From: Pseudomonadota bacterium
Lineage (GTDB): Bacteria; Pseudomonadota; Gammaproteobacteria; Steroidobacterales; Steroidobacteraceae
DNA length: 64,000 bases
Assembly: GCA_021847105.1 (NCBI GenBank)
Contig: JAJZUT010000002.1
Span: 124,001 to 188,000 of the forward strand
Direction: 5' to 3'
The translations under genes and the position numbers were made by a program. Below, piece after piece: positions 34,172 to 42,582 of this stretch (its first letter is position 1; each line of letters begins with the position of its first letter). Below the pieces are notes generated by a model, which ran no database searches, was not told the origin of the DNA, and saw nothing but the letters and a program-made list of their open reading frames with translations.

Positions 34172-36283
34172 TTACTCCTGCGCCAACAGAGTTGTGACAT
34201 AGCTAAGCGCCTCTCGCGCACTGTGCTCATCGTAGCCGTATTCGCGGATCAAGCGCTGCTGCACCACCGAGATCTTCTGCCGGGCTTCCTCGTCCGGGCG
34301 CGCCGCCGAAGTGACCAGACGCAACACATCGCGCCGCTCGTCAAACAGATACTGCTCGATCGCCTCGCGCATACGGGCGTGGCTTGCGAGCTTGAATTTC
34401 TCACCGGCCTTGAATGCGACCATCGCCTTGCGCACCACTTCTTGGCGGAAGGAGAGCTTGCCGGAATCGGACACCTTGATCTTCTCTTCCACCGAGCGCA
34501 GGAAGCGTTCATCGGCCGGACGGCTCTCGGCGGTGATCGGATCGGTCACCTCGCGGTGATCGAGCGAGGCCTCCACCTCATCGAGGTATTTCTCGAGCAA
34601 CTGCTGGGCCTCCTCCTCGAACGAGGCGAACATGGCGCGATGCACGTCCTCCTTAACCCAGCGGTTGTAGAATTCCTTGCGCGCGGTCACCAGGTGATCG
34701 ATCCACGCCTTCTTCTGCTTCGTTTCCAGGCGCGCATCGGTTTCGATAGCGTCCTTCAACGCGAGCAGCAGATCCATGCTGGTCAGACTGCGGCTGGTCC
34801 CGCGGGTGATTGCGGTCGAGATTCCGTTGATGACAAAGCGCGGGCTGACGCCGGTCAGCCCCTCATCGGGGGCCTCGGCACGCAGGCGGGTCGCCTCGCT
34901 CTCGGGCACCCCTTCGATTGCCTCGCCGGCGTACAGTCGCAGCTTCTTCGGCAGATCGAGGCCCTCGCGCTCCGGGCGCACCAGCCGGGTGAGAATCGCG
35001 AACACCGCGGCGAGATTGAGCACGTGCGGGTCGAGGTGCACGTTGCGAAAGGCTGCCGCGGCGCACACGAGTTTGTGGTAGATGCGCGCCTCGTCCTTGT
35101 AGGAAAGTGCGTACGGCACCTTGATGATCACCATGCGATCGAGCAGCGCCTCGTTTTCCTTTTCCTGCAGGAAACGGTGGAACTCGGCGAGGTTGGTATG
35201 CGCAAGGACTGTCTCGTCAAGATGAATGAGCGGAAAGCGCGAGACCTTTACGTTCTTCTCCTGCGTAAGCGTGAGCAGCAGATAGAGAAATTCGCGCTTG
35301 ACCTTCAGGATCTCGATCATCTCGAGCAGACCACGGCTTGCGGAGTAGACTGCGCCGGACCACGACCAGGCGCGCGGATCGCCCTCATCGCCGATCTGCG
35401 CGACCTTGGCCAGATCGACTGAACCGACGAGATCGGCGATGTCGGCCGTAGTCGGGTCGTGCGGCGCATAAGTGCCGATGCCGAGACGCGCCGCTTCCGA
35501 GAGAAAGATGCGCTCGACCGGCACGTTGAGAAAATCCCCGTCGAACTCCCGCTCGAGATACTCACGCGCCCACGGCGAAAGCTCGCCCGGAGCACTGACT
35601 CCGTACCGTTCGCGAAACTCCCCGCGCAGACTGGCGGGAATGAGGTTCAGGGGATTTTCGTGCAGCGGTGAGCCCTTGATCGCGTACAGCGCCCCCTCGT
35701 CGGTGTGGCTGTATTCCTCAAGCCCGCGCTTCAGCAGTATCGCCAACGTCGACTTGCCGCCCGACGGCGGACCGAGCAGCAGCAGCAGCCGACGCCCGAC
35801 ATCGGACCCGCCGGCGGCCGCCTTGAAGTACTCTGCCACCCGCGAGAGCGGTCCGTCGACCCCGAAGAGCTCGCGCCTGAACAATTCCGCGGGACGATCC
35901 TCCTGCACAACGTCGGCGCCGTCGCGAAGCGCGGGTCCGGTTGTCCCGTCGCGGTTTGCGATTTCGCGCTGGCCGGCACGCTCCGCGGCCCGCTCAGGCT
36001 CACGGCCCGGCTCGTCCGTCACCGTGCCCACCCGCTCAGCGGGCGCCGCCGTCTGCGCGGCTCTCCCGTGCCAGCGCAGCATGTCCCAGATGTACTCGTG
36101 ACTGGTTCGCACCAGGGCGGCGGGGCTGAACGGCACGATGTCTGCCAGAAACTCCCCGAAGGTCCCCTCCCAGCGCCGGGCACGGTGAGTGCGGCTGAAC
36201 GACGCCAGTGACTCGATGAACGCGGCGTGATCGATGCAGGCGCCGCACGGAGCCTGATCCGGATGGATGGCAGGTGATCGCAT
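34172..36283 (-). CDS. PrkA-type serine protein kinase (YeaG)
   Basis: A 703-aa protein of the PrkA family: an AAA-like ATPase region with Walker A GPPSGGKST and a C-terminal kinase-like domain. The segment EGALYAIKGSPLHENPLNLI and the HLDETVLAHTNLAEF block are diagnostic. E. coli YeaG is about 644 aa. The extra length is mainly an Ala/Arg/Glu-rich insert at residues about 74-134, between the N-terminal RTSHEYIWDML and the RRELFG that precedes the P-loop. The ATG at 36283 is chosen because GGAGG lies 8 bases upstream; the ATG at 36289 is too close to it. It heads the starvation operon prkA-yeaH-spoVR. Confidence 0.94.
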   Translation of the reverse strand: MRSPAIHPDQAPCGACIDHAAFIESLASFSRTHRARRWEGTFGEFLADIVPFSPAALVRTSHEYIWDMLRWHGRAAQTAAPAERVGTVTDEPGREPERAAERAGQREIANRDGTTGPALRDGADVVQEDRPAELFRRELFGVDGPLSRVAEYFKAAAGGSDVGRRLLLLLGPPSGGKSTLAILLKRGLEEYSHTDEGALYAIKGSPLHENPLNLIPASLRGEFRERYGVSAPGELSPWAREYLEREFDGDFLNVPVERIFLSEAARLGIGTYAPHDPTTADIADLVGSVDLAKVAQIGDEGDPRAWSWSGAVYSASRGLLEMIEILKVKREFLYLLLTLTQEKNVKVSRFPLIHLDETVLAHTNLAEFHRFLQEKENEALLDRMVIIKVPYALSYKDEARIYHKLVCAAAAFRNVHLDPHVLNLAAVFAILTRLVRPEREGLDLPKKLRLYAGEAIEGVPESEATRLRAEAPDEGLTGVSPRFVINGISTAITRGTSRSLTSMDLLLALKDAIETDARLETKQKKAWIDHLVTARKEFYNRWVKEDVHRAMFASFEEEAQQLLEKYLDEVEASLDHREVTDPITAESRPADERFLRSVEEKIKVSDSGKLSFRQEVVRKAMVAFKAGEKFKLASHARMREAIEQYLFDERRDVLRLVTSAARPDEEARQKISVVQQRLIREYGYDEHSAREALSYVTTLLAQE

Positions 36284-36774
36284 CGCCATGACCTCCCGTT
36301 TCACAACGGCAGTGGCGGCCGGGAGAGGCTTCTGACGCGCCCGCTGCGCAGACCGGATGGAGCGCCCCACTGTGCGCGACTGCTGCCGAACTCGCGATCC
36401 CGCTGCCTTCTACACTGTATGACGGCGGCGGTGGCAATTCGTTCCAGCGGCACCGCGTGCCGGCGCGTCCGTGCACCGGCCCATCATCGGCCGCCCGTGG
36501 TCCGCTGTCGAGGCCAGCCGCAGCATCGCGGACGCCCCGAGGATGCGCGAGATCCCCATCCGCTTCCGGTACCGATTGCCGCCCGAGGGGAGGCTCACAT
36601 CAATAGTGTGAACAGCGACACTGCGGGGCCGCCACGCTACAGGTTTCATCCGGCTTGCACGTCGAACAGTCGGGCATCTGGCATCGACTCGACCCGCTGC
36701 ACCGCGTGCAGCGAACGTGGCGACGGTCCGCGGCTTGTCGCGGCTTGTGCACATAATAATGAGGGAGACCGGTT
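36284..36774. other. Divergent regulatory region between prkA and the TonB-domain gene
   Basis: These 491 bases separate two divergent operons. They contain an inverted repeat TCACA-N7-TGTGA (36595-36611) and an AT-rich ACATAATAATG just before the GAGGGAG ribosome site of the plus-strand gene. I find no complete sigma-70 promoter and no clear sigma-54 element by eye. No protein gene is supported. Confidence 0.4.
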
Positions 36775-38868
36775 GTGGCCCATCCAGCGCCGAATGAGTC
36801 TCGCGAACCCGTCGGTGAGTCCGTCGGTGCCACCGCGCGCGCACCGGTAGGCCTCGCCGCCCTCACCGGCCATGATGATTTCCTGCTCGAACTCGGCGAA
36901 GTGCTCGACGGACGAGCCAGTGTGCATCCGGCGGAATCGATCGATACCGCCCTCGATCACCTCCGCACCGAACGGGGCGGGCAGATTCTCGCCATCGATG
37001 CGCGCGACCGGCCGCAACTGCGCGCTGATGTCGAACGCGCTCACCAGCAGGCGCCTCACGCGGTCATCCTGGTGTTCACGGATGTTGGCGCGGAGAAGTC
37101 CGTTGTCGCCGCGGTCAAGGGCACGCCGGTCTTCGCGATCCTGCCGCTACCCATCGAGCCGGACAAAACGGCCGCGGTTCTCAGCACCGCCATCACCGAT
37201 GCACTGCAGCAGACTGCGCCATTGCGCACCGCCGCCACTCAACCAGAGCGCATGACTCTACTGCAGAACCCCTCCCCGGCCTCCTCCACCGCAGCTGCGC
37301 CGAGTGACGATGCGCCCAATCGCCGCACACGTCAGCATCTGTTGCTCGCCGGTGGCGCCGCAGCGCTTGCAGCTGCCGGGGTTGCGGCAGGCATATTCCT
37401 GCTCAGGGGGAACGGCGCCGCTTCATCGCCTAAAGTGTCTGCTCACAGCCGCGCACACTTACTGCCGGCAGCCCACGCGGTCGCTGCGGCACGACCCGGT
37501 CCGGCGGTCGACACGTCCATTGTCCAAGGTCGGGTCGAGGACCTGCTCGTCAAAGCGAGCCGCGCGATGTTCGCACGCGACTTCACCGCGCCGAAGGGTG
37601 CCAACGCGCTGGTGTATTACCGCTCGGTGCTTGCCGTCGATCCGAAAAATGGCGAAGCACTCGACGGCCTTCGGCGCGTGAGTCACGTATTGATCTCCCG
37701 ATTCCAGGACGCCATTGCGCACAGTCATTACAATGCCGCCGCGTTGGCACTCGCCACACTGCGACTCGCTGAGCCCACCGACCCGCACCTCGGGTCGTTT
37801 GGCATCGAATTGTCGAGCGCGCTGGTCAACCAGGCGCTCGTCGGTCAGCACCTGGATGCCGTGCCACCGCTGATCGCCGAGGCAGCGCACAGCGGCGTGC
37901 CGGCCGCGCAGATCGAAGCTTGGCAGACTCAGCTCGCAAGCCTGCAGAACACCCAGCAGCTGAATACCATTGCCCAGCAAATCGCCCGGCGCATTAGCGC
38001 CAACCGACTGATCGGCGCTGCGAGCGCCGCTTCGGCGCTCGCCCGATTGCGCGTGCTCGCACCAAGCGCCGCAGTGACGCAGAGCGCTGCCCACTCCCTG
38101 GTCAGCGTATTGCTGACGCAAGCGCGCCAGGCAGGCCTTGCCGGTCGCGCCGACGTTGAGAGTCAATGGCTCGCGGCCGCCCGCGCCAATGGCGCCACAG
38201 CTCAGGCGCTGGCCGCCGTGCGCCAGCAGATCACCGACCAGCACGCCCAGGCACAGCGCGAACAGCTCAAACAGTTCCTTGCATCGGCCCGAGCCCGCCT
38301 CGCCGCCGGCGCGCTCATACCGCCCGCTCACGACAACGCCGCCCATTATCTGAAGCTGATCAGCGCAGCGCACCCCGACGCACGCACGGCAGCCGCCGCA
38401 GAACGGCTGCGCGAGGAACTCGCCGCTGCACTCGTGGCGCGCGCCGAAGCAGCGGCACGTAACGGCCAGCGTGCCGCCGCCGAGGCCGAGCTCACCGCGG
38501 CACTTCGCTGGGGAGCCAGCGTGACCGCCCTACAGGCCGCCAGGAAAGTTCTCGCCACCCCACCGAAACCGACCGACACCCAACTCGCAGCGGTGGCCCG
38601 GCAGCTGCGCCGCACTCATTATGTCTCGCCCTCCTATCCGCAGCGGGCACTCTCGCAACACATCGCCGGCGAAGTGACGGTGCAATACATTGTTGACAAG
38701 AGCGGTCGGACCCGCGCACTCCAGGTGATCAGTGCCACCCCACCTGACGTATTCAACAGGGCCGCTCTCGATGCCATCCGTCGCTGGCGCTATGCGCCGC
38801 CGCGTTTCCAAGGAACACCGGTTGAAGTTCCGGTGCGCACCATGATCCGTTTCGTGCTGCCGAACTAA
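36775..38868 (+). CDS. Membrane-anchored TonB-domain protein with pseudo-receiver N-terminus
   Basis: A 697-aa protein. Residues about 25-140 look like a response-regulator receiver fold (QILAIDARD, AVILVFTDV) but lack the usual conserved Lys (LPLPIEPDK), so it is probably a pseudo-receiver. One membrane helix (about 188-212) follows an Arg-rich cytoplasmic tail. Then comes a long Ala-rich, TPR-like helical periplasmic region (250-600) and a TonB C-terminal domain (about 610-697) with YPQRALSQHIAGEVTVQYIV and RAALDAIRRWRYAPP. The GTG at 36775 follows GAGGGAG. It lies 13 bases before a CheA-like kinase, which suggests TonB-like energy or contact with signalling. Function inferred only. Confidence 0.8.
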   Translation: MAHPAPNESREPVGESVGATARAPVGLAALTGHDDFLLELGEVLDGRASVHPAESIDTALDHLRTERGGQILAIDARDRPQLRADVERAHQQAPHAVILVFTDVGAEKSVVAAVKGTPVFAILPLPIEPDKTAAVLSTAITDALQQTAPLRTAATQPERMTLLQNPSPASSTAAAPSDDAPNRRTRQHLLLAGGAAALAAAGVAAGIFLLRGNGAASSPKVSAHSRAHLLPAAHAVAAARPGPAVDTSIVQGRVEDLLVKASRAMFARDFTAPKGANALVYYRSVLAVDPKNGEALDGLRRVSHVLISRFQDAIAHSHYNAAALALATLRLAEPTDPHLGSFGIELSSALVNQALVGQHLDAVPPLIAEAAHSGVPAAQIEAWQTQLASLQNTQQLNTIAQQIARRISANRLIGAASAASALARLRVLAPSAAVTQSAAHSLVSVLLTQARQAGLAGRADVESQWLAAARANGATAQALAAVRQQITDQHAQAQREQLKQFLASARARLAAGALIPPAHDNAAHYLKLISAAHPDARTAAAAERLREELAAALVARAEAAARNGQRAAAEAELTAALRWGASVTALQAARKVLATPPKPTDTQLAAVARQLRRTHYVSPSYPQRALSQHIAGEVTVQYIVDKSGRTRALQVISATPPDVFNRAALDAIRRWRYAPPRFQGTPVEVPVRTMIRFVLPN

Positions 38869-38881
38869 GCAGGTACGCCGC

Positions 38882-40978
38882 ATGTTACTGTCTGATACTG
38901 ATCGAAACCGACGCGTGCTCACGGCCGCCGCCGGCACCGTGCTCGCGGTGGTGATGGGACTAGTGCTGATTATCGGATTCAGACTTGCGACGCAAATCCG
39001 CGCGAGCGTCGGCAATCTGCAACGCGCAAGCGAGCTGCAGACGTACCCCGAGCTGATTTCGCAGCAGCTGACCGCCCTGCGTCAACGGCTTGATACGCTC
39101 GAGTACACCGGTCACGTGCACAGCGAGCTGTCCGCAAGCGTTTCCGGATTCAACAGCGACCTCGCCTCCCTGCAGCGCCAGACGGATCTCGATTCCTCGG
39201 CGCTGGCCGGCGCGACCGTTCTGTGGCGCAATTACACGCCGGTGCTCGCACCGGTGCTCGCTTATGCGGGCGAGCCGTACTCGGATTCCGCAACCAACAG
39301 CACGTTGTCGCGCAGCGGACGGGCATTCTACGCGCATGTGCGCCGGGCAGAGCTGTTCGCCGCGGCAAACTCCACCGCTCTGCACGATCAGCTTGCCGCA
39401 ATCAGCACTTCGCTGCAGGCACAGACCGCCTCGGCCGCCGCTCGACTTCGCCTGTTGCTCTCGGCGGGCGTACTGACGGTGCTGCTGCTCGGTGCGGCAG
39501 CGGCCTATCTGCAGCTCGCCCGCGCCCGAGGCGAGCGGGCCGCGCGCGAAGCTCAGGAGCAGACGCGTGACATCCTCGCCACGGTTCGCGAGGGCTTCTT
39601 CCTGCTCGACGCAGACTATCGGATCGGTGCGGTATGGTCGCAGGCACTGAGCCAGATATTTGGGCGCAACGATTTTGCCGGACTCGCTTTCGAGGAACTC
39701 CTTCGCGACAAAGTCTCCTCCGAGACTCTCGCCACCGCCACGAAATTCATCAAGCTGCTCTGGGGCGAACGGGCGCACGAGAATCTCATGAAGAGCATCA
39801 ACCCCCTGGGGCAGCTCGAGGTGAGCGTGGACAACGGCCGCAACGGCAAGGAGACTCGATTTCTACAGTTTGATTTCCACCGGGTGATGGGACCGAAAGG
39901 CGTCAAGCACGTGCTGTGCTCGGTCGGCGACATCACCTCGAGCGTGCTGCTCTCGCGGGAGTTGCAAGAGGCCCAGGAGAGCGCACATTCACAGCTCGAC
40001 ATGATGGTGAGCATGCTGCACTCCGATCCGCTGCAGATCAGTGCCTTTCTCGAGACCGCCGCAGCGGGGCTGAAGCACATCAACGCAATCCTGAAGGAGC
40101 CGGCGCGCAACCATGGCGAATTCAGCAAGAAGCTAGCGGGGCTGGCGCGTGAATTGCACGCGATGAAGGGTGAGTCCTCGGCACTGAACCTGATGAGCAT
40201 TGCGCAACGCGCCCATCAACTCGAGGACATGGTCGGTGAACTGACGGGTAACACCGATCTCAGCGGCAAGGATTTTCTACCGCTGGTGCTGAAGCTCGAT
40301 GAACTGCTCGCCCACCTGAACGGCGTGCGTGAGATGACGCTGCGGCTGACGGCCCTGAAGGAAAATTCTCCCACTGCGCAGAGCAGCGCTCTTGCACCGC
40401 GGGCAAGCGGGCCGGCCGAATTGGCCACAACGCTGCAGACGCTCGCGCACAAGCTCTCCGCAGAACATCACAAGGCGTTTGCCTTAACGCTTCACGGCCT
40501 CGAGGACTGTCCGCCGCAGTATTTGTCGACCGTCAAGGATTGCCTCATACAGATGCTGCGCAACGCGGCGGTTCACGGCATTGAGACAGACGAGGTGCGG
40601 CGCGCCGGCGCAAAGACCGAGGCCGGCCAGGTGCGCGCAGAGTTCCGCCGAGTCGAATCCGGATTTGAGCTGCTATTCGAAGACGACGGCGCCGGCCTCT
40701 CGCCGGAATCGCTCAAGGAAGCAGCGGTGCGCAAGAGCATCCTCACGGCTCAGCAGGCCGCAGCCCTAGACAACCGCTCGGCGCTCGCGCTGATCTTCAA
40801 GCCTGGATTTTCCACACGCACTGAGGTCACGATGGATGCTGGTCGCGGCACTGGAATGGACGTGGTCGCCAAAGCCGTGTATGGCCTTGGCGGCAAGATC
40901 GGCGTCAGCACCAATCCCGGTCGCTTCACCCGATTCAAGATAGCGCTGCCTGCGGTCAGCGAAAGTGCTGTGGCCTAA
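38882..40978 (+). CDS. Membrane CheA-like histidine kinase (HPt + HATPase, no CheW domain)
   Basis: A 698-aa protein. Helices at about 12-34 and 193-214 bracket a periplasmic helical sensor region. A PAS-like domain follows (about 230-365). Then an HPt (P1) domain has the phospho-accepting H426 in LHAMKGESSALNL. The CheA-type ATPase has MLRNAAVHGIE (N box), FEDDGAGLSP and GRGTGMDVV. It ends just after the ATPase, so the P5 CheW-binding domain is absent and no dimerisation P3 is obvious. The architecture is a CheA variant that senses directly. Neighbours encode a receiver and a CheX phosphatase, its probable partners. Confidence 0.88.
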   Translation: MLLSDTDRNRRVLTAAAGTVLAVVMGLVLIIGFRLATQIRASVGNLQRASELQTYPELISQQLTALRQRLDTLEYTGHVHSELSASVSGFNSDLASLQRQTDLDSSALAGATVLWRNYTPVLAPVLAYAGEPYSDSATNSTLSRSGRAFYAHVRRAELFAAANSTALHDQLAAISTSLQAQTASAAARLRLLLSAGVLTVLLLGAAAAYLQLARARGERAAREAQEQTRDILATVREGFFLLDADYRIGAVWSQALSQIFGRNDFAGLAFEELLRDKVSSETLATATKFIKLLWGERAHENLMKSINPLGQLEVSVDNGRNGKETRFLQFDFHRVMGPKGVKHVLCSVGDITSSVLLSRELQEAQESAHSQLDMMVSMLHSDPLQISAFLETAAAGLKHINAILKEPARNHGEFSKKLAGLARELHAMKGESSALNLMSIAQRAHQLEDMVGELTGNTDLSGKDFLPLVLKLDELLAHLNGVREMTLRLTALKENSPTAQSSALAPRASGPAELATTLQTLAHKLSAEHHKAFALTLHGLEDCPPQYLSTVKDCLIQMLRNAAVHGIETDEVRRAGAKTEAGQVRAEFRRVESGFELLFEDDGAGLSPESLKEAAVRKSILTAQQAAALDNRSALALIFKPGFSTRTEVTMDAGRGTGMDVVAKAVYGLGGKIGVSTNPGRFTRFKIALPAVSESAVA

Positions 40979-40997
40979 ACAGCGGACGCAGTGATTC

Positions 40998-41390
40998 ATG
41001 AGCAGTGCACCGGACACTCATGCAGGGCGGATGGTCAGATTGCTGATCGTCGATGACTCCAACATCGTACGGCGGCGAATCGAGCGGTCGCAGCACTTCG
41101 ACGACCTGGAGGTGGTCGGTACCGCCGCCAACGGCATCGAGGCGCTCGAGCTGGCGAGGCGGACCGATCCGGATCTGGTCACGATGGATCTGACCATGCC
41201 ACAGATGGACGGCATTGAGTGCATCACCCAGTTGGTGCGCATGAAGCCCGAGGTAAGAATCCTCGTGATCTCTGCGCTTGCCGACAAGGCCACCGCGGTC
41301 GAGGCAATGGAGCGCGGCGCGAACGGATTCTTGAGCAAGCCGTTCACCGATCGGCAGCTGAACGAAGCCATCGCCGAGCTGATGTACTGA
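40998..41390 (+). CDS. CheY-like single-domain response regulator
   Basis: A 130-aa receiver. The acidic pocket is in LLIVDDSN, the phospho-acceptor is D64 in VTMDLTMPQMDG, the Thr/Ser switch lies in ILVISAL, and the conserved Lys is in FLSKPF. There is no output domain. The ATG at 40998 or the one at 41031 (after GGGCGG) could be used. It lies 19 bases after the CheA-like kinase and 27 before cheX, so it is the likely target of both. Confidence 0.93.
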   Translation: MSSAPDTHAGRMVRLLIVDDSNIVRRRIERSQHFDDLEVVGTAANGIEALELARRTDPDLVTMDLTMPQMDGIECITQLVRMKPEVRILVISALADKATAVEAMERGANGFLSKPFTDRQLNEAIAELMY

Positions 41391-41417
41391 AGCAACACCG
41401 GCATATCGAGCGCGCAG

Positions 41418-41864
41418 ATGCTGCGGGAAGAGGAACTCAAGACATTCGTTGACGGCACCACCCGGTACTTCGAGGTGGCGGCACAGCAGCCGGCGACGAT
41501 CGGCTCACCCTATCTGCTCGAGGGAGAGCCGGCGATTCAGGATTACACCGGATTGATCAGCATCTCGGGCAAGCGCGAAGGCGTGGTGTACTTCACCGCG
41601 CCCCGGGCCATGCTGACGGTACTGTTGATGAAGATGCAGGAAAGCGATTTCAGCCACGAGAGCATGCGCGATCTGGTCGGCGAAGTCGCGAACACCATCT
41701 CCGGCAATGCCCGTCGTGATTTCGGCCATGATTTCGTGATTTCCGTGCCGAGCGTGTTTTCCGGCGAGAAGCCGCAGATCCCGAATCCTCCGGGCGCGCG
41801 CGCATTCGTCATTCCCATCCACTGGCGCAGCCACTCGGCCAAACTGGTGGTGTCGCTCACTTGA
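41418..41864 (+). CDS. CheX-type chemotaxis phosphatase
   Basis: A 148-aa CheC/CheX/FliY-type protein. The phosphatase helix is LVGEVANTISGNARRDF, with the Glu and Asn that act on phospho-CheY (ExxN). CheX proteins dephosphorylate response regulators and usually dimerise; one such helix is present, as in CheX. It closes the cassette, 13 bases from the converging kdpE stop. No CheB, CheR, CheW or methyl-accepting receptor gene is present nearby. Confidence 0.92.
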   Translation: MLREEELKTFVDGTTRYFEVAAQQPATIGSPYLLEGEPAIQDYTGLISISGKREGVVYFTAPRAMLTVLLMKMQESDFSHESMRDLVGEVANTISGNARRDFGHDFVISVPSVFSGEKPQIPNPPGARAFVIPIHWRSHSAKLVVSLT

Positions 41865-41877
41865 GGGGCAAAGATAA

Positions 41878-42582
41878 TTACCGCTCAGTTTCATCGACGC
41901 GCAAGCGGTAGCCGAGCCCTGCTTCGGTCAGCAGGTAGGCGGGCTTGCGTGGATCGGCTTCGATTTTGGTGCGCAGGTTCATGATACACACGCGCAGCCC
42001 GCGCGAGTCACCAAGCCGCTCAGGACCCCAGACCTCGCGAATCACTTGCTGCTGCGTGACGATCGCACCGAGGTGCCGCGCCAGGCATTCGAGCACCCGA
42101 TATTCGAGCGGAGTCAGGTGCACCTCGCCGTCGGGGCCGCTCGCGGCGCGCTTCGACAGATCGACGCGTATCCGGCCAAGCGCGAGCGCACCCGTCTGCT
42201 CGGCGCCACGTACGTTACGCCGTAGTGCGGCTCGCACGCGTGCGAGCAGCTCAGGCGCACTGAACGGCTTGGTGATGTAATCGTCCGCGCCCGCATCAAG
42301 CGCCGCGATTTTCTGCTCCTCCTGCGCGCGCGCCGACAAAACGATGATGGGTACCGGCGACCAGGCGCGCACGCGGCGGATGATAGTCAGTCCACTTCCG
42401 TCGGGCAGTCCGAGGTCGACCAGCAGCAGATCCGGCTTGTGGCTGCGGCTCTCGATCTCCGCGCGCAGCGCGCTGTCGGCCTCGATCACCCGGTAGTGCT
42501 CGGCTTCAAGCAGTACCTTCAGGACGTTGCGGATGGCGGGCTCATCCTCGATCACCAGGACCTGGTGCATCGAGGCGGTCAC
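41878..42582 (-). CDS. kdpE: Kdp operon response regulator
   Basis: KdpE (OmpR/PhoB family, 234 aa) activates kdp at low K+ or high osmolarity. Its receiver has VIEDEPAIRN and the phospho-Asp in LLVDLGLPDGSG. The C-terminal winged helix has EYRVLECLARHLGAIVTQQQ and YLLTEAGLGYRL. The ATG overlaps the kdpD stop (ATGA, 42579-42582), so kinase and regulator are translationally coupled. Confidence 0.97.
   Translation of the reverse strand: MTASMHQVLVIEDEPAIRNVLKVLLEAEHYRVIEADSALRAEIESRSHKPDLLLVDLGLPDGSGLTIIRRVRAWSPVPIIVLSARAQEEQKIAALDAGADDYITKPFSAPELLARVRAALRRNVRGAEQTGALALGRIRVDLSKRAASGPDGEVHLTPLEYRVLECLARHLGAIVTQQQVIREVWGPERLGDSRGLRVCIMNLRTKIEADPRKPAYLLTEAGLGYRLRVDETER

Noticed and set aside
36595..36611. 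TCACA-N7-TGTGA inverted repeat resembling a CRP site
   Set aside because: The half-sites are in the reverse order of a CRP site (TGTGA-N6-TCACA) and the spacing is wrong.
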